Below the pieces are notes generated by a model that worked only from the letters and a program-made list of their open reading frames with translations, was not told the origin of the DNA and searched no databases. This document shows, one piece after another, positions 19,778 through 28,381 of a stretch of 64,000 bases of DNA (position 1 is its first letter; each line of letters begins with the position of its first letter). The stretch is from contig NZ_CP141212.1 of assembly GCF_035610345.1 (NCBI RefSeq), positions 439,976 through 503,975 on the forward strand, written 5' to 3'. The position numbers and the translations under genes were made by a program. The DNA comes from Sinorhizobium meliloti. GTDB taxonomy: Bacteria; Pseudomonadota; Alphaproteobacteria; Rhizobiales; Rhizobiaceae.

Positions 19778-20953
19778 GTGCAATTGGGCAATCGCGAACG
19801 AGAGAATCTACCTGTGGAGCCGCGGCTCTTCGGGCAGCCGGCCCATTCACGCTCCGCCCTCGTCGTGCCGATTTCGGCGGCCCGGTGGCTGCTCGTTCTC
19901 ATTCTGCTTTGCGGCGTCTATTTCTTCCATGGTTTCCTCGTGCCGGTGCTTGCGGCGGTGGTCATCGGGTTCGCGAGCTGGCCCATCTATTGGCGGCTGC
20001 TTCAGGGCGTGAACGGCAACCGCACACTTGCTGCGACCATCGCCATCATTTCCGTCGTCGCCTTTATCGTCGTGCCGATCTCGCTCGTCGCGATCTATGC
20101 CGTTGACGAAGTGCGCGATTGGCTCGTCTGGGCGGTTGCGACCAATGCGAATGGCGCCCCGGCGCCTGCCTGGCTGGCGACGATCCCGGCGGTGGGCGCC
20201 TGGCTCGGCGAACAATGGGTCAAATATGTCGGTCACCCCGGCGCTCTCGGGGAATTGGTGCAGCTCGTGAGCGGCTCCAATATCGGCAATATCTATCGCG
20301 GCGTGCTCGTGGTCGGTGCCTCCGCCTTCCAGTCCTTCCTGACGCTCCTTTTCATGCTGATCACGCTCTTCTTCGTCTATCGCGACGGCCAGTCCTTTTC
20401 GAAGCAGCTCGACCATCTTGGCGAACGGATCTTCCCGATGCGCTGGGAGAGGCTGTCGCGCGTGGTGCCTCTTACGATCAGTTCGACGGTCACCGGCATG
20501 GGCATCATCGCGATCGGCGAAGGCATCGTGCTCGGCGTCGCCTATTGGCTGGCCGGCGTGCCGTCGCCGGTGACGCTCGGCATCATCACCGGCGTCATGG
20601 CGCTCGTGCCGGGCGGCGCTCCGCTCTGCTTCACTCTGGTCTCGGTCTATCTCGTTGCAAGCGGCTCGCCCGTCCACGGCGTCGCACTGTTCACCTGGGG
20701 TACGACGGAGCTCTTCATCGTAGACAAGACATTGCGCCCGAGGCTCGTCGGCGGCCCGATCAAGCTGCCCTTCCTGCCGACGTTTTTCGGCCTGATCGGT
20801 GGCGTCAAGACGATGGGGTTTCTCGGTCTCTTCGTCGGCCCGGTCCTGATGGCGCTGCTCGTCGCCATCTGGCGCGAATGGCTTCGCGAGGTGACGAGCC
20901 AGCCGGAGCCGACCGTCAACGGTATACCCAGGGTGGATATTTCCGCCAAGTGA
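19778..20953 (+). CDS. AI-2E family (PerM/UPF0118) membrane protein
   Basis: The 391-residue protein has two N-terminal helices, a central hydrophilic region and about five C-terminal helices including LVPGGAPLCFTLVSVYL and FGLIGGVKTMGFLGLFVGPVL, the family signature. The GTG at 19778 is chosen because GGAGGAG lies five bases upstream; no ATG is near. Despite the family name, members include Na+/H+ antiporters and transporters of unknown substrate, so no specific role can be given. Confidence 0.8.
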   Translation: MQLGNRERENLPVEPRLFGQPAHSRSALVVPISAARWLLVLILLCGVYFFHGFLVPVLAAVVIGFASWPIYWRLLQGVNGNRTLAATIAIISVVAFIVVPISLVAIYAVDEVRDWLVWAVATNANGAPAPAWLATIPAVGAWLGEQWVKYVGHPGALGELVQLVSGSNIGNIYRGVLVVGASAFQSFLTLLFMLITLFFVYRDGQSFSKQLDHLGERIFPMRWERLSRVVPLTISSTVTGMGIIAIGEGIVLGVAYWLAGVPSPVTLGIITGVMALVPGGAPLCFTLVSVYLVASGSPVHGVALFTWGTTELFIVDKTLRPRLVGGPIKLPFLPTFFGLIGGVKTMGFLGLFVGPVLMALLVAIWREWLREVTSQPEPTVNGIPRVDISAK

Positions 20954-21046
20954 GACCGAAGCCGGCCACGCGGCGATATGGCATTTGCATGGAAGTTGTT
21001 TTAAGACAGACTGCAATCCTTCATTTGTAGGCCGTACCTCTCGAAC

Positions 21047-21712
21047 ATGAGTGTCGCACCCGACGGCGAAGACGCAGACAGGCCGGGCGCGGATCGTCGC
21101 CCCATCGCCGCGCGCGACAGCGGCTACGCGCGGCGCTTGACGGCGTTGCTCCTGAAGACTTCGGTCACGCCGAACCAGATCTCGCTTGCAAGCGTCGTCT
21201 TTGCCGCGCTGGGGGCAGGGGCCCTCCTTTCCGCAGTCCGCTGGCCGTTCCTTTATCCTGTGGCGCTCGCCGCTATTCAGTTGCGCCTCCTGTGCAATCT
21301 TCTCGACGGCATGGTGGCGGTCGAGGGCGGGCGCGGTTCGCCGGTGGGGGCGATCTACAACGAGTTTCCCGACCGGGTCGCCGACACCTTGCTCATCGTT
21401 GCACTCGGCTATGCCGCCGGCGCGGGATGGCTCGGCTGGGCGGGAGCGCTTGCGGCCGCCTTGACGGCCTATGTGCGCGTCTTCGGCGGGTCGCTCGGCC
21501 AGGGCCAGGACTTCCGCGGTCCCATGGCGAAACAGCACCGCATGGCGTTGATGAGTCTCGCCTGCGTTCTGGCATTCGCGGAAGCGTTTCTGATGACGGA
21601 GCGCCTCGTGCTTTACGCCACGGCTTGGATCATCCTTGCCGGTGCGCTCGTCACATGCGCGACCCGCACCAGGGCCATCGTCGCGCGCATTCGGGAAGGC
21701 GCGAATCCGTGA
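21047..21712 (+). CDS. CDP-alcohol phosphatidyltransferase, divergent motif
   Basis: This 221-residue integral membrane protein has five to six helices. The catalytic region reads NLLDGMVAVEGGRGSPVGAI followed by YNEFPDRVAD. Compared with the family motif DG(x2)AR(x8)G(x3)D(x3)D, the Arg after the Ala is replaced by Val and spacing to the last Asp pair differs. It may therefore use an unusual alcohol or metal geometry. It overlaps the next gene by four bases (GTGA). With the acyltransferase and CdsA-like genes it forms a lipid module resembling E. coli ynbABC. No strong ribosome site is seen before the ATG. Confidence 0.8.
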   Translation: MSVAPDGEDADRPGADRRPIAARDSGYARRLTALLLKTSVTPNQISLASVVFAALGAGALLSAVRWPFLYPVALAAIQLRLLCNLLDGMVAVEGGRGSPVGAIYNEFPDRVADTLLIVALGYAAGAGWLGWAGALAAALTAYVRVFGGSLGQGQDFRGPMAKQHRMALMSLACVLAFAEAFLMTERLVLYATAWIILAGALVTCATRTRAIVARIREGANP

Positions 21713-22320
21713 TCGACCTGGCATTGATCGGCCTCACGCGGTTCATCGTCGGCGGGCAGGCGCACTGGATGGGCTCGCGGCCGGAAATGCGCCAGCGCAT
21801 CTATTTCGCCAATCACGCGAGCCATCTCGATACGCTGCTGATCTGGTCGGCGCTGCCGCGTGCGTTGCGCGCATCGACGCACCCGATCGCCGCGGCGGAC
21901 TATTGGGGCAGGGGCGCCGTGAGGCGTCATATCGGGCTGAAGGTGCTGAACGGCGTGCTCGTCGAGCGCTCGACGCAGGGGCCGCCCGGAGCGGCTCTCG
22001 CACCCTTGCGCAACGTGCTCTGCGAGGGTGAGTCACTCATTCTTTTCCCGGAGGGCACGCGCGGCAGCGAGCGGTTGCCGGCGCCGTTCAAGAGCGGGCT
22101 CTACTGGCTGTCTCAGGAATTTCCCGACGTGGAACTGATCCCGACCTATCTCGACAATCCCTCGCGCGCCTTTCCCAAGGGAACCTTTTTGCCCGTCCCC
22201 ATCAGCTGCACGGTGCGTTTCGGACCGCCGGTCGCGCGCCACACCGGCGAAGAGAAGGAGGCTTTTCTGGAACGCGCCCGCGCAGCGGTCGCCGCACTTG
22301 CGCCGGAACCCATCGGATGA
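21709..22320 (+). CDS. 1-acyl-glycerol-3-phosphate acyltransferase family protein
   Basis: The 203-residue PlsC-type acyltransferase carries the H(x4)D motif in FANHASHLDTLL near residue 31, and FPEGTRGSE near 110. It starts with GTG overlapping the upstream stop. It would acylate lysophosphatidic acid or a similar lysolipid to give a phosphatidic-acid-like product for the CdsA-like protein encoded next. It lacks a long N-terminal membrane helix, so it is probably peripheral. Confidence 0.83.
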   Translation: MIDLALIGLTRFIVGGQAHWMGSRPEMRQRIYFANHASHLDTLLIWSALPRALRASTHPIAAADYWGRGAVRRHIGLKVLNGVLVERSTQGPPGAALAPLRNVLCEGESLILFPEGTRGSERLPAPFKSGLYWLSQEFPDVELIPTYLDNPSRAFPKGTFLPVPISCTVRFGPPVARHTGEEKEAFLERARAAVAALAPEPIG

Positions 22321-22327
22321 GGCCGCC

Positions 22328-23269
22328 ATGTCCTTGAACGACAAACTCTTTATCCTCTTTGCCGGCATAGTCGCTCTTCTCGGAGCGGCATCGCTGATCG
22401 GCTTCGTGCTGTCGCGCCGCGCGACGTCCGAAACGGGGCGGGCGACAATCGACAATCTCAATGCCCGTATCAGGGCATGGTGGGTGATGATCGCCATATT
22501 CGCGGTGAGTTTCGCTCTCGGCCGCGGCGTCACGCTCGTGCTCTTTGCTCTCACCTCCTTCTACACGCTGCGCGAGTTCGTTTCGCTGACGCCGACGCGT
22601 GCCGCCGATCACCTGCCGCTCGTCGCTTCCTTTTACGTTCTGCTGCCGCTGCAATACTGGCTGATCTCGATCGACTGGTACGCGCTTTTCACCATTCTGA
22701 TACCGGTCTACGGCTTCCTCCTCCTGCCGAGCCTTTCCGCGCTCAAGGGCGACACGGAGCAGTTCCTGCTGCGCGTCTCGCGCATCCAGTGGGGGCTGAT
22801 GCTGACGGTCTATTGCATCAGCCACGCACCGGCCCTCCTCACGCTCGACATCCCCGGCCGGCCGGGCGAAGGCTTTCTGCTGCTCTTCTTCCTCATCACC
22901 ATCGCGCAGTTCAGCGATGTCATGCAGTATGTCTTCGGCAAACTTTTCGGCCGGACGAAGATCGCACCGGTCGTCAGCCCGTCGAAAACGGTCGAGGGAC
23001 TTGCCGGAGGCGGGCTTTCGGCCGTGGCTGCCGGCGCGGCCTTGTGGTGGATAACGCCCTTCACGCCGTTGCAGGCGGCCGCCATGGCCCTCGCCATCGT
23101 CGCCATGGGCTTTCTCGGCGGACTGGCGCTCTCGGCCGTGAAGCGCTCGATGGGCGTAAAGGACTGGGGCTCGATGATCAGCGGCCATGGCGGCGTACTC
23201 GACCGAATGGATTCGCTGAGCTTCGCGGCACCGGTGTTCTTTCACCTGACGCGATATTTTTACACGTGA
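22328..23269 (+). CDS. Phosphatidate cytidylyltransferase (CdsA-like paralogue)
   Basis: The 313-residue polytopic membrane protein has about eight helices. The C-terminal signature reads SAVKRSMGVKDWGSMISGHGGVLDRMDS, matching the CdsA pattern S-x3-KR-x4-KD-x5-GHGG-x2-DR-x-D, but the usual Pro before GHGG is Ser. The loop SPSKTVEG is also present. It should make CDP-diacylglycerol from phosphatidate and CTP. The essential housekeeping cdsA of rhizobia usually lies beside uppS and frr/dxr; here it is with an acyltransferase and a CDP-alcohol transferase, so this is probably a second, specialised copy. Confidence 0.85.
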   Translation: MSLNDKLFILFAGIVALLGAASLIGFVLSRRATSETGRATIDNLNARIRAWWVMIAIFAVSFALGRGVTLVLFALTSFYTLREFVSLTPTRAADHLPLVASFYVLLPLQYWLISIDWYALFTILIPVYGFLLLPSLSALKGDTEQFLLRVSRIQWGLMLTVYCISHAPALLTLDIPGRPGEGFLLLFFLITIAQFSDVMQYVFGKLFGRTKIAPVVSPSKTVEGLAGGGLSAVAAGAALWWITPFTPLQAAAMALAIVAMGFLGGLALSAVKRSMGVKDWGSMISGHGGVLDRMDSLSFAAPVFFHLTRYFYT

Positions 23270-23396
23270 TGGGTGACGGGGGATCACGGTTTCGTGTTCC
23301 TCCATGAGGGAAGGATTGTACCCGTCGAAGAGTCGTTTCTCCTGCCGCGCCGTCGAAAGACTGCTGCGGTCCAACACGCATAAAAAGGAGAAGCCC

Positions 23397-24194
23397 GTGC
23401 GAATTGCGTTTCTGATTGTTCTGACAACGATCCTTGCCACGCCTGCTTCGGCGCAGGACACCGCACTCCATGACCCTTCGATCAGCCGCGATGCCCAGGA
23501 TGGGGTGATCCGTCTTTACGGTGCAGGCGGTCCGCACACCGCCATCCGGAAAGTCGCGGACGTCTGGACGAAGGAGACCGGCCGCAAGGTCGAAATCACC
23601 GCCGGGCCGGAGAAGACATGGTCGAAAAAGGCGCAGGCCGATGCGGACGTCATTTGGGGCACCTCCGAGCAGGCGATGACTGCTTTTCTCGAGACGTATC
23701 AAAGATTTTCGTCGGATCAGGTCGCGCCGATTTACCTGCGTCCCGCAGTGATTGCCGTGAAAGCGGGTAATCCCAAGGGGATCACAAAATTCGAGGACCT
23801 TCTGGCGGTGGGGACGAAAATCGTGGTAACCGAGGGGGCTGGCGTCGCCAACACATCGGGGACGGGTGTATGGGAGGACATCGCGGGCCGCCTCGGCCGG
23901 CTGGAGGATGTCGCGGCGTTCCGCAGGAACATTGTCGCTTTCGAACATGGTTCCGGCGCGAGCTTCAAGGCGTTCAAAGCGTTGGATGCAGACGCCTGGA
24001 TCACCTGGCCGAATTGGCCGGTTTCGAACCCCGACACCCTGGAAGCGGTGATGCTGTCGAGCGATCGGGCAATATGGCGCGACTTGAGCGTGGCGCTGGC
24101 CCCCGACGCCGATCCCGAAGCAAAAGCGTTTCTGGACTATCTGATCTCCGATGAAGCGCAGAAGATCATGTCCCGCGAAGGCTGGATACGCTGA
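23397..24194 (+). CDS. AcfC-like periplasmic solute-binding protein
   Basis: The 265-residue protein has a signal peptide (cleavage near ASAQ, about residue 18) and a type II periplasmic binding fold: IRLYGAGGPHTAIRKVADVW, IWGTSEQAM, then GSGASFKAFKALDADAWITW. This matches the accessory colonization factor AcfC family, related to sulfate/molybdate binding proteins. The GTG start has AAGGAG six bases upstream. No ABC permease is adjacent, so it either serves a remote transporter or acts in sensing. Ligand unknown. Confidence 0.75.
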   Translation: MRIAFLIVLTTILATPASAQDTALHDPSISRDAQDGVIRLYGAGGPHTAIRKVADVWTKETGRKVEITAGPEKTWSKKAQADADVIWGTSEQAMTAFLETYQRFSSDQVAPIYLRPAVIAVKAGNPKGITKFEDLLAVGTKIVVTEGAGVANTSGTGVWEDIAGRLGRLEDVAAFRRNIVAFEHGSGASFKAFKALDADAWITWPNWPVSNPDTLEAVMLSSDRAIWRDLSVALAPDADPEAKAFLDYLISDEAQKIMSREGWIR

Positions 24195-24540
24195 TCTGAT
24201 TTGCTGTGCCAGCACGGCCCCCCAGTCGCGACGGCGTGATCATGGACGACCGTCCGCTTAAAAGATCAGCGGCGTCCGCGGGGGCGATCGATAATGCCGG
24301 GGCGTGGCTATCTTTCCTGCCGCCACGCTCACGGCTTTCAGCACGGTCGGACGCCCGAAAAGAGATTTCCCTTCTTTGCACATCCTGCGATCACCGCGGT
24401 CGGCGAGGCATACAGCAACGGTTAGAAGACGCTTAGGTCAGCAGTCTGGGTATTGTTAGAGCTTTCGATAGAGCCCATACGTCAGCCTATCAACCGGGCA
24501 ACCCAGGAGCCGCCCAAAAACACTCTGATCTCTGAAGAAA
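24195..24540. other. Intergenic region, nothing assignable
   Basis: This 346-bp gap between the AcfC-like gene and tRNA-Thr has no open frame with a convincing ribosome site or codon use and no clear hairpin. It could hold the tRNA 3' region and a small RNA that I cannot recognise. Confidence 0.4.
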
Positions 24541-24616
24541 TGGTGCCGCTTACGTGACTCGAACACGTGACCCCATCATTACGAATGATGTGCTCTACCG
24601 ACTGAGCTAAAGCGGC
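24541..24616 (-). tRNA. tRNA-Thr (CGT anticodon)
   Basis: Read leftward, the 76 bases fold as a complete cloverleaf: acceptor GCCGCTT with AAGCGGC, discriminator A and encoded CCA. The anticodon loop is TTCGTAA, giving CGT, which reads ACG. The D arm (AGCTCAGTCGGTAGAGC) and T arm (TTCGAGTC loop) are normal. Confidence 0.95.
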
Positions 24617-24692
24617 CCTTGGGGCGGTTCCGCGAACGTCGCGGAACGAATGTGAGGCGCTGATAAACGCAAAGCGGCGAGATTTCAAGCCA

Positions 24693-25703
24693 TCAGTTTC
24701 GAGAACTTGAAAATTCCTGGGCCGGCGGCCCTTCGGAATTGGAAGCGAAGCCGAGGCGTGCGCGTGCGGCGTCGTATTCCTGTTCCAGCCGGTCGATAAG
24801 GCGGGCGACGGTGCCGACTTCGCGCACGGCGCCTATCCCCTGGCCGCAGCCCCAGATGTCCTTCCATGCCTTGGCGCCTTCCGTTGCCGTGCCGAAGTCC
24901 ATCTTGGAGGGATCGGCTTCCGGCAGATTGGCCGGGTCCATCCCGGCGGCAAGGATCGACGGTTTCAGGTAATTGCCGTGTATGCCGGTGAAGTAATTGG
25001 AATAAACGATGTCGGCGGCGTTGCTGTCGACGATCATCTGCTTGTAGGCATCGCTCGCGCGGGCCTCTTCCGTGGCGATGAAGGGCGAGCCGATATAGGC
25101 CATGTCGGCCCCCATCGCTTGCGCAGCGAGCACTGCGCCGCCGGTGGCGATCGCGCCCGAAAGCAGAAGCGGCCCGTCGAACCAGGCGCGGATTTCCTGC
25201 ACGAGCGCGAAGGGCGAGAGCGTTCCCGCATGGCCGCCAGCGCCTGCCGCGACTGCGATAAGCCCGTCTGCGCCCTTGCGGATCGCGGAATTCGCATGGC
25301 GGTTGTTGATGACGTCATGGAGAACGACACCGCCATAGGAATGGATGGCGGCATTCACCTCCGGTACGGCCCCTAGCGAGGAGATGACGATCGGAACCTT
25401 GTACTTGACGCAAAGCATCAGATCCTGCTCGAGCCGGACGTTCGATTTGTGTACGATCTGGTTCACCGCGAAGGGTGCCGCCGGGCGCTCGGGGTGTCTG
25501 GCATCGTGGTCGGCCAGTGTCTCGGTGATCTCCGCCAGCCATTCGTCGAGCTGCGATTGCGGGCGGGCGTTGAGCGCCGGAAAGGCGCCGATAATGCCGG
25601 CCTTGCATTGTGCGATCGTCAGCCGGGGATGCGAGACGATGAAAAGCGGCGCCCCTACGACCGGCAGCCTCGTTTTCCCTGACAGGATTGGCGGCAACGA
25701 CAT
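24693..25703 (-). CDS. Nitronate monooxygenase family flavoprotein
   Basis: The 336-residue protein is an FMN-dependent TIM-barrel enzyme of the nitronate monooxygenase / FabK-like family: PVVGAPLFIVSHPRLT at the N-terminus, ADGLIAVAAGAGGHAGTL for phosphate binding, and GGAVLAAQAMGADMAYIGSPF. I chose the ATG at 25703 because GGAG lies about nine bases upstream; an ATG at 25718 lies closer to the operator and lacks a good ribosome site. A fatty-acid-type operator (25725-25748) sits directly upstream, so expression is likely linked to fatty-acid catabolism rather than only nitroalkane detoxification. Confidence 0.85.
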   Translation of the reverse strand: MSLPPILSGKTRLPVVGAPLFIVSHPRLTIAQCKAGIIGAFPALNARPQSQLDEWLAEITETLADHDARHPERPAAPFAVNQIVHKSNVRLEQDLMLCVKYKVPIVISSLGAVPEVNAAIHSYGGVVLHDVINNRHANSAIRKGADGLIAVAAGAGGHAGTLSPFALVQEIRAWFDGPLLLSGAIATGGAVLAAQAMGADMAYIGSPFIATEEARASDAYKQMIVDSNAADIVYSNYFTGIHGNYLKPSILAAGMDPANLPEADPSKMDFGTATEGAKAWKDIWGCGQGIGAVREVGTVARLIDRLEQEYDAARARLGFASNSEGPPAQEFSSSRN

Positions 25704-25724
25704 CGAAAAAATCTCCATCCCAAC

Positions 25725-25748
25725 TTTGACGTTCTCGTAAACGTCAAA
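25725..25748. promoter_or_regulatory. Fatty-acid regulon operator, site 2
   Basis: The inverted repeat TTTGACGTT (25725-25733) and AACGTCAAA (25740-25748) with a 6-bp spacer contains the CGTAAACGTCAA element shared with sites 1 and 3. It lies about 22 bp upstream of the preferred start, where binding would block transcription. Confidence 0.72.
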
Positions 25749-26096
25749 ACTGATAGCAGCAACGGACGCACTTGCCTACTGCATCGTTCCTGAAGTCCAC
25801 CGGTGCGCAAGGACATGCAGCAAACGCGAAGGCAATAGCGACCTTTGTGCCTCCGATAAGACGCTGCGACACCGCAAAGCGGTGCGCGCTCCGGCAATTC
25901 GGCCACGCTCGCCCATGTTTTACCTGGGGAACACCGGACGAAGTCGCGGCTGCACTTGCGAATTCGCAATGCAGCGGTTACCCAATCCTTAATAAAACCA
26001 ACGGCGTGTGACGGGAAGAGGCGGGGCTCGTCGCGAGAAAGGCACATCCGGCAGCGTATTGCGGCAACCGGAAGACTTCGCGCAGAAGGATTTGAC
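25749..26096. other. Intergenic region upstream of membrane protein gene
   Basis: About 350 bp between divergent genes. Apart from operator site 2 at its left edge, I see only a modestly AT-rich patch near 25975-26005 (ATCCTTAATAAAACC) that may carry the rightward promoter. Confidence 0.4.
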
Positions 26097-27248
26097 GTGA
26101 GCGGACTTGAGACAGCGATCAGGAATGCGCTGGAAAGGGCGGATCGAAGCAATGCGGAGATCCGGGCGCGCATCTATCAGTCGGCGCGTCAGGCGCTGGA
26201 AAATGGTCTGCAGAAGCAGCAGATCGAAGATCCGGAGGTCATCTCCGTGCAACGTCACCGGCTCGAAGCGGTCATCCGCGCGATCGAGATGGAAGAGCGC
26301 GCTGCCCTTAAGGAGCGCGCTCAGACTCCGGTGGTGAGCCTTGGCGAGGTGAAGGCGAGGGGCGAGAGGGTAGAGCGCGCTCCCGAAGCGCCAGTACCCG
26401 CCGCGCCACGGAGCGAGCCGGCATTGAAGCCGGAGGGAAGCCCGCCTGCACAGGCGGATGGCGGGCTTGGCGCTTTGCGTCCCGAACGCGACGGCTCGCC
26501 GGCGGCTTTCAGAGCGGCGGCGGACGAGGGAAGAATAGAACCCGCGCGCAAGCCTGCTCCCGATCCGGGCGTCGCCGACCAGCGACCGCGCAAGCGCAGG
26601 CGCAGCCGGTTCTTCTCCTATGCGATGATCGTTGCCACGCTTGCAGCGGCGGCCGGTGTCGCCGTCTGGTGGGTTCATACGAACGACCTGCTCCGGCCGC
26701 CGACGGACACCGGCGTCGCCAATCCGCCCGCGACGGTGGATGCGGAGGATTTCGACGGCGCGGCCGGCCTGCAGACCCTCGGCGCCCAGGAGGGCTTCTC
26801 CGGCGATTGGATAGAGGTCTTTGCTCCCGGAGAAACTGCGGCGGTCACGCCGGGGCCGCGCGCCAGCGCGGAACCGTCCGGCGGTGATGCAGGCGAGAGC
26901 CTGCGGTTGATTTCGGCAGCGGCCTCCAAGGAGGGCGATGTGGCGATCGAAATTCCCGCGGATGTCCTTGCCCAGCTGTCGGGCAAGTCGTCGACACTCG
27001 CCCTGACGGTCCAGGCGGCTCCGGGCAAGGCAACCGAATTCTCGGTCGAATGCGATTTCTCGACGCTCGGCGACTGCGGCCGGCACCGCTTCACCGTACA
27101 CGACGAGCGGGTCGACATGCTGTTGAAGATCAATTTCGAGCGCGGCTCGGCACCCAGCAGTCCTGGAAAACTGGTGATCAACAGCGATCTCAGCGGCAGC
27201 GGCAACAGCCTCGATCTCTTTGCGATCCGGGTGCAGCCGGGCGGCTGA
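26097..27248 (+). CDS. Membrane protein of unknown function with coiled-coil N-terminus
   Basis: I do not recognise a named family. The 383-residue protein has a charged helical N-terminus (about 1-75, ALERADRSNAEIRARIYQSARQALENG), a proline- and alanine-rich linker, one transmembrane helix near 175-195 (FSYAMIVATLAAAAGVAVWW), and a C-terminal extracytoplasmic beta-rich domain of about 150 residues with two cysteines (CDFSTLGDCG). The topology suggests cytoplasmic coil and periplasmic sandwich domain. The GTG start has AGAAGGA six bases upstream. It stands alone and converges on ppk2. Confidence 0.7.
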   Translation: MSGLETAIRNALERADRSNAEIRARIYQSARQALENGLQKQQIEDPEVISVQRHRLEAVIRAIEMEERAALKERAQTPVVSLGEVKARGERVERAPEAPVPAAPRSEPALKPEGSPPAQADGGLGALRPERDGSPAAFRAAADEGRIEPARKPAPDPGVADQRPRKRRRSRFFSYAMIVATLAAAAGVAVWWVHTNDLLRPPTDTGVANPPATVDAEDFDGAAGLQTLGAQEGFSGDWIEVFAPGETAAVTPGPRASAEPSGGDAGESLRLISAAASKEGDVAIEIPADVLAQLSGKSSTLALTVQAAPGKATEFSVECDFSTLGDCGRHRFTVHDERVDMLLKINFERGSAPSSPGKLVINSDLSGSGNSLDLFAIRVQPGG

Positions 27249-27265
27249 TCGTCAGCGCGTCGGAA

Positions 27266-28168
27266 TCACCTGAGAAAACCGGAGCCGGAGCCGAGGATCT
27301 TCTCGTCGACATCGCCGATCGCCGTCTCGTCCTTGCCGTCATAGTCGAGCTTCGTCAGCATGTGGCGGATCACGTTGATGCGGGAGCGGCGCTTGTCGTT
27401 CCCGCGGATGACGGTCCATGGCCCGTGCTCCGTGTGCGTTTCCTTCAGCATACGGTCGCGTTTTCCGGTGTAGTCGTCCCACTTGTTCAGCGCCGCGATG
27501 TCCATCGGCGAAAGCTTCCAGATCTTCAATGGGTCGTGGCGCCGGTCATGGAAGCGCTTCAGTTGCATCTCCCGGCCGATATTGATCCAGAACTTGAAGA
27601 GATGGATGCCCTCGTTCGCGATCATCTCCTCGAAACGCGGCGTCTCTTCGAGGAATTGCTCGTACTGGTCGGCGGTGCAAAAGCCCATCACCGGTTCGAC
27701 ACCGGCGCGGTTGTACCAGGAGCGGTCGAATAGGACGAACTCGCCGGCGGTCGGGAAGGTTGCGACATAGCGCTGGAAATACCACTGACCCCGTTCGGTC
27801 TCCGTCGGTTTCGTCAGTGCGACGACGCGCGCGGAGCGGGGATTCATATTGGCCGTCGTCGCGTGGATCGCACCACCCTTGCCGGCGGCGTCGCGGCCCT
27901 CGAAGACCGCCATTACGCGCTTGCCGGTCGCCTGCATCCAGAACTGCACCTTGACCAGTTCGATCTGCAGCTTCGTCAGCGTTTCTTCGTACTCCTCCCG
28001 ATCGAGCTTTTTCTTGTAGGGATAATCGTCGGAGCCGAAGGCTTCCTCGTCGATCCATTTCGGCAGGTCCGGATCGTCGATGTCGAAGATGCGGCTTCTG
28101 CCGTCAATCTCCAGTTCGACCGCCCGGTTCCCCGGCCTTGCTTCGGCCGGTGCTTCGTGGCGTGCCAT
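27266..28168 (-). CDS. ppk2: Polyphosphate kinase 2 family
   Basis: The 300-residue protein is a class I PPK2: Walker A region [14 protein letters not shown] near residue 79, lid-region [17 protein letters not shown], and Walker [18 protein letters not shown] near 148. These enzymes phosphorylate nucleoside diphosphates using polyphosphate (or the reverse). GGAGG lies six bases before the ATG at 28168. It is divergent from phoR, so polyphosphate turnover is encoded next to phosphate sensing. It corresponds by position to the S. meliloti PPK2 of known structure. Confidence 0.92.
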   Translation of the reverse strand: MARHEAPAEARPGNRAVELEIDGRSRIFDIDDPDLPKWIDEEAFGSDDYPYKKKLDREEYEETLTKLQIELVKVQFWMQATGKRVMAVFEGRDAAGKGGAIHATTANMNPRSARVVALTKPTETERGQWYFQRYVATFPTAGEFVLFDRSWYNRAGVEPVMGFCTADQYEQFLEETPRFEEMIANEGIHLFKFWINIGREMQLKRFHDRRHDPLKIWKLSPMDIAALNKWDDYTGKRDRMLKETHTEHGPWTVIRGNDKRRSRINVIRHMLTKLDYDGKDETAIGDVDEKILGSGSGFLR

Positions 28169-28381
28169 CTGTTTCCTCCCGCTCGCTCGATTTCTCCGGA
28201 GGAGGCCATAATTACATTGCGGATTCAAGCATGTCGTGAAAATCATGTCATGAAGCAGCGCTATCTCTGCGCCCTTATGGCCGGATTCGGAAGGAGGCTT
28301 TGAGGCGGTTACCCTCACTTCTGCGGCATCCGGGCCGCTGGCTGGATCAGCAGCAGTCGTCGAGGTGCAGGAGGCAGCGAA

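Noticed and set aside
19778..20953. AI-2 quorum-signal exporter
   Set aside because: The family name is historical and many members have other roles; no luxS or AI-2 genes are in the window.
19847..21724. A 625-codon open frame on the - strand opposite the AI-2E-family and CDP-alcohol genes
   Set aside because: Highly charged, no family resemblance, crosses the boundary of two convincing genes on the other strand.
24206..24436. Small 76-codon frame before tRNA-Thr
   Set aside because: No ribosome site, no family resemblance, and codon use unlike neighbouring genes.
28225..28255. TGTCGTGA and TGTCATGA between ppk2 and phoR, resembling Pho half-sites
   Set aside because: The two half-sites are 14 bp apart, not the 11 bp needed for a PhoB box, so I do not call an operator.
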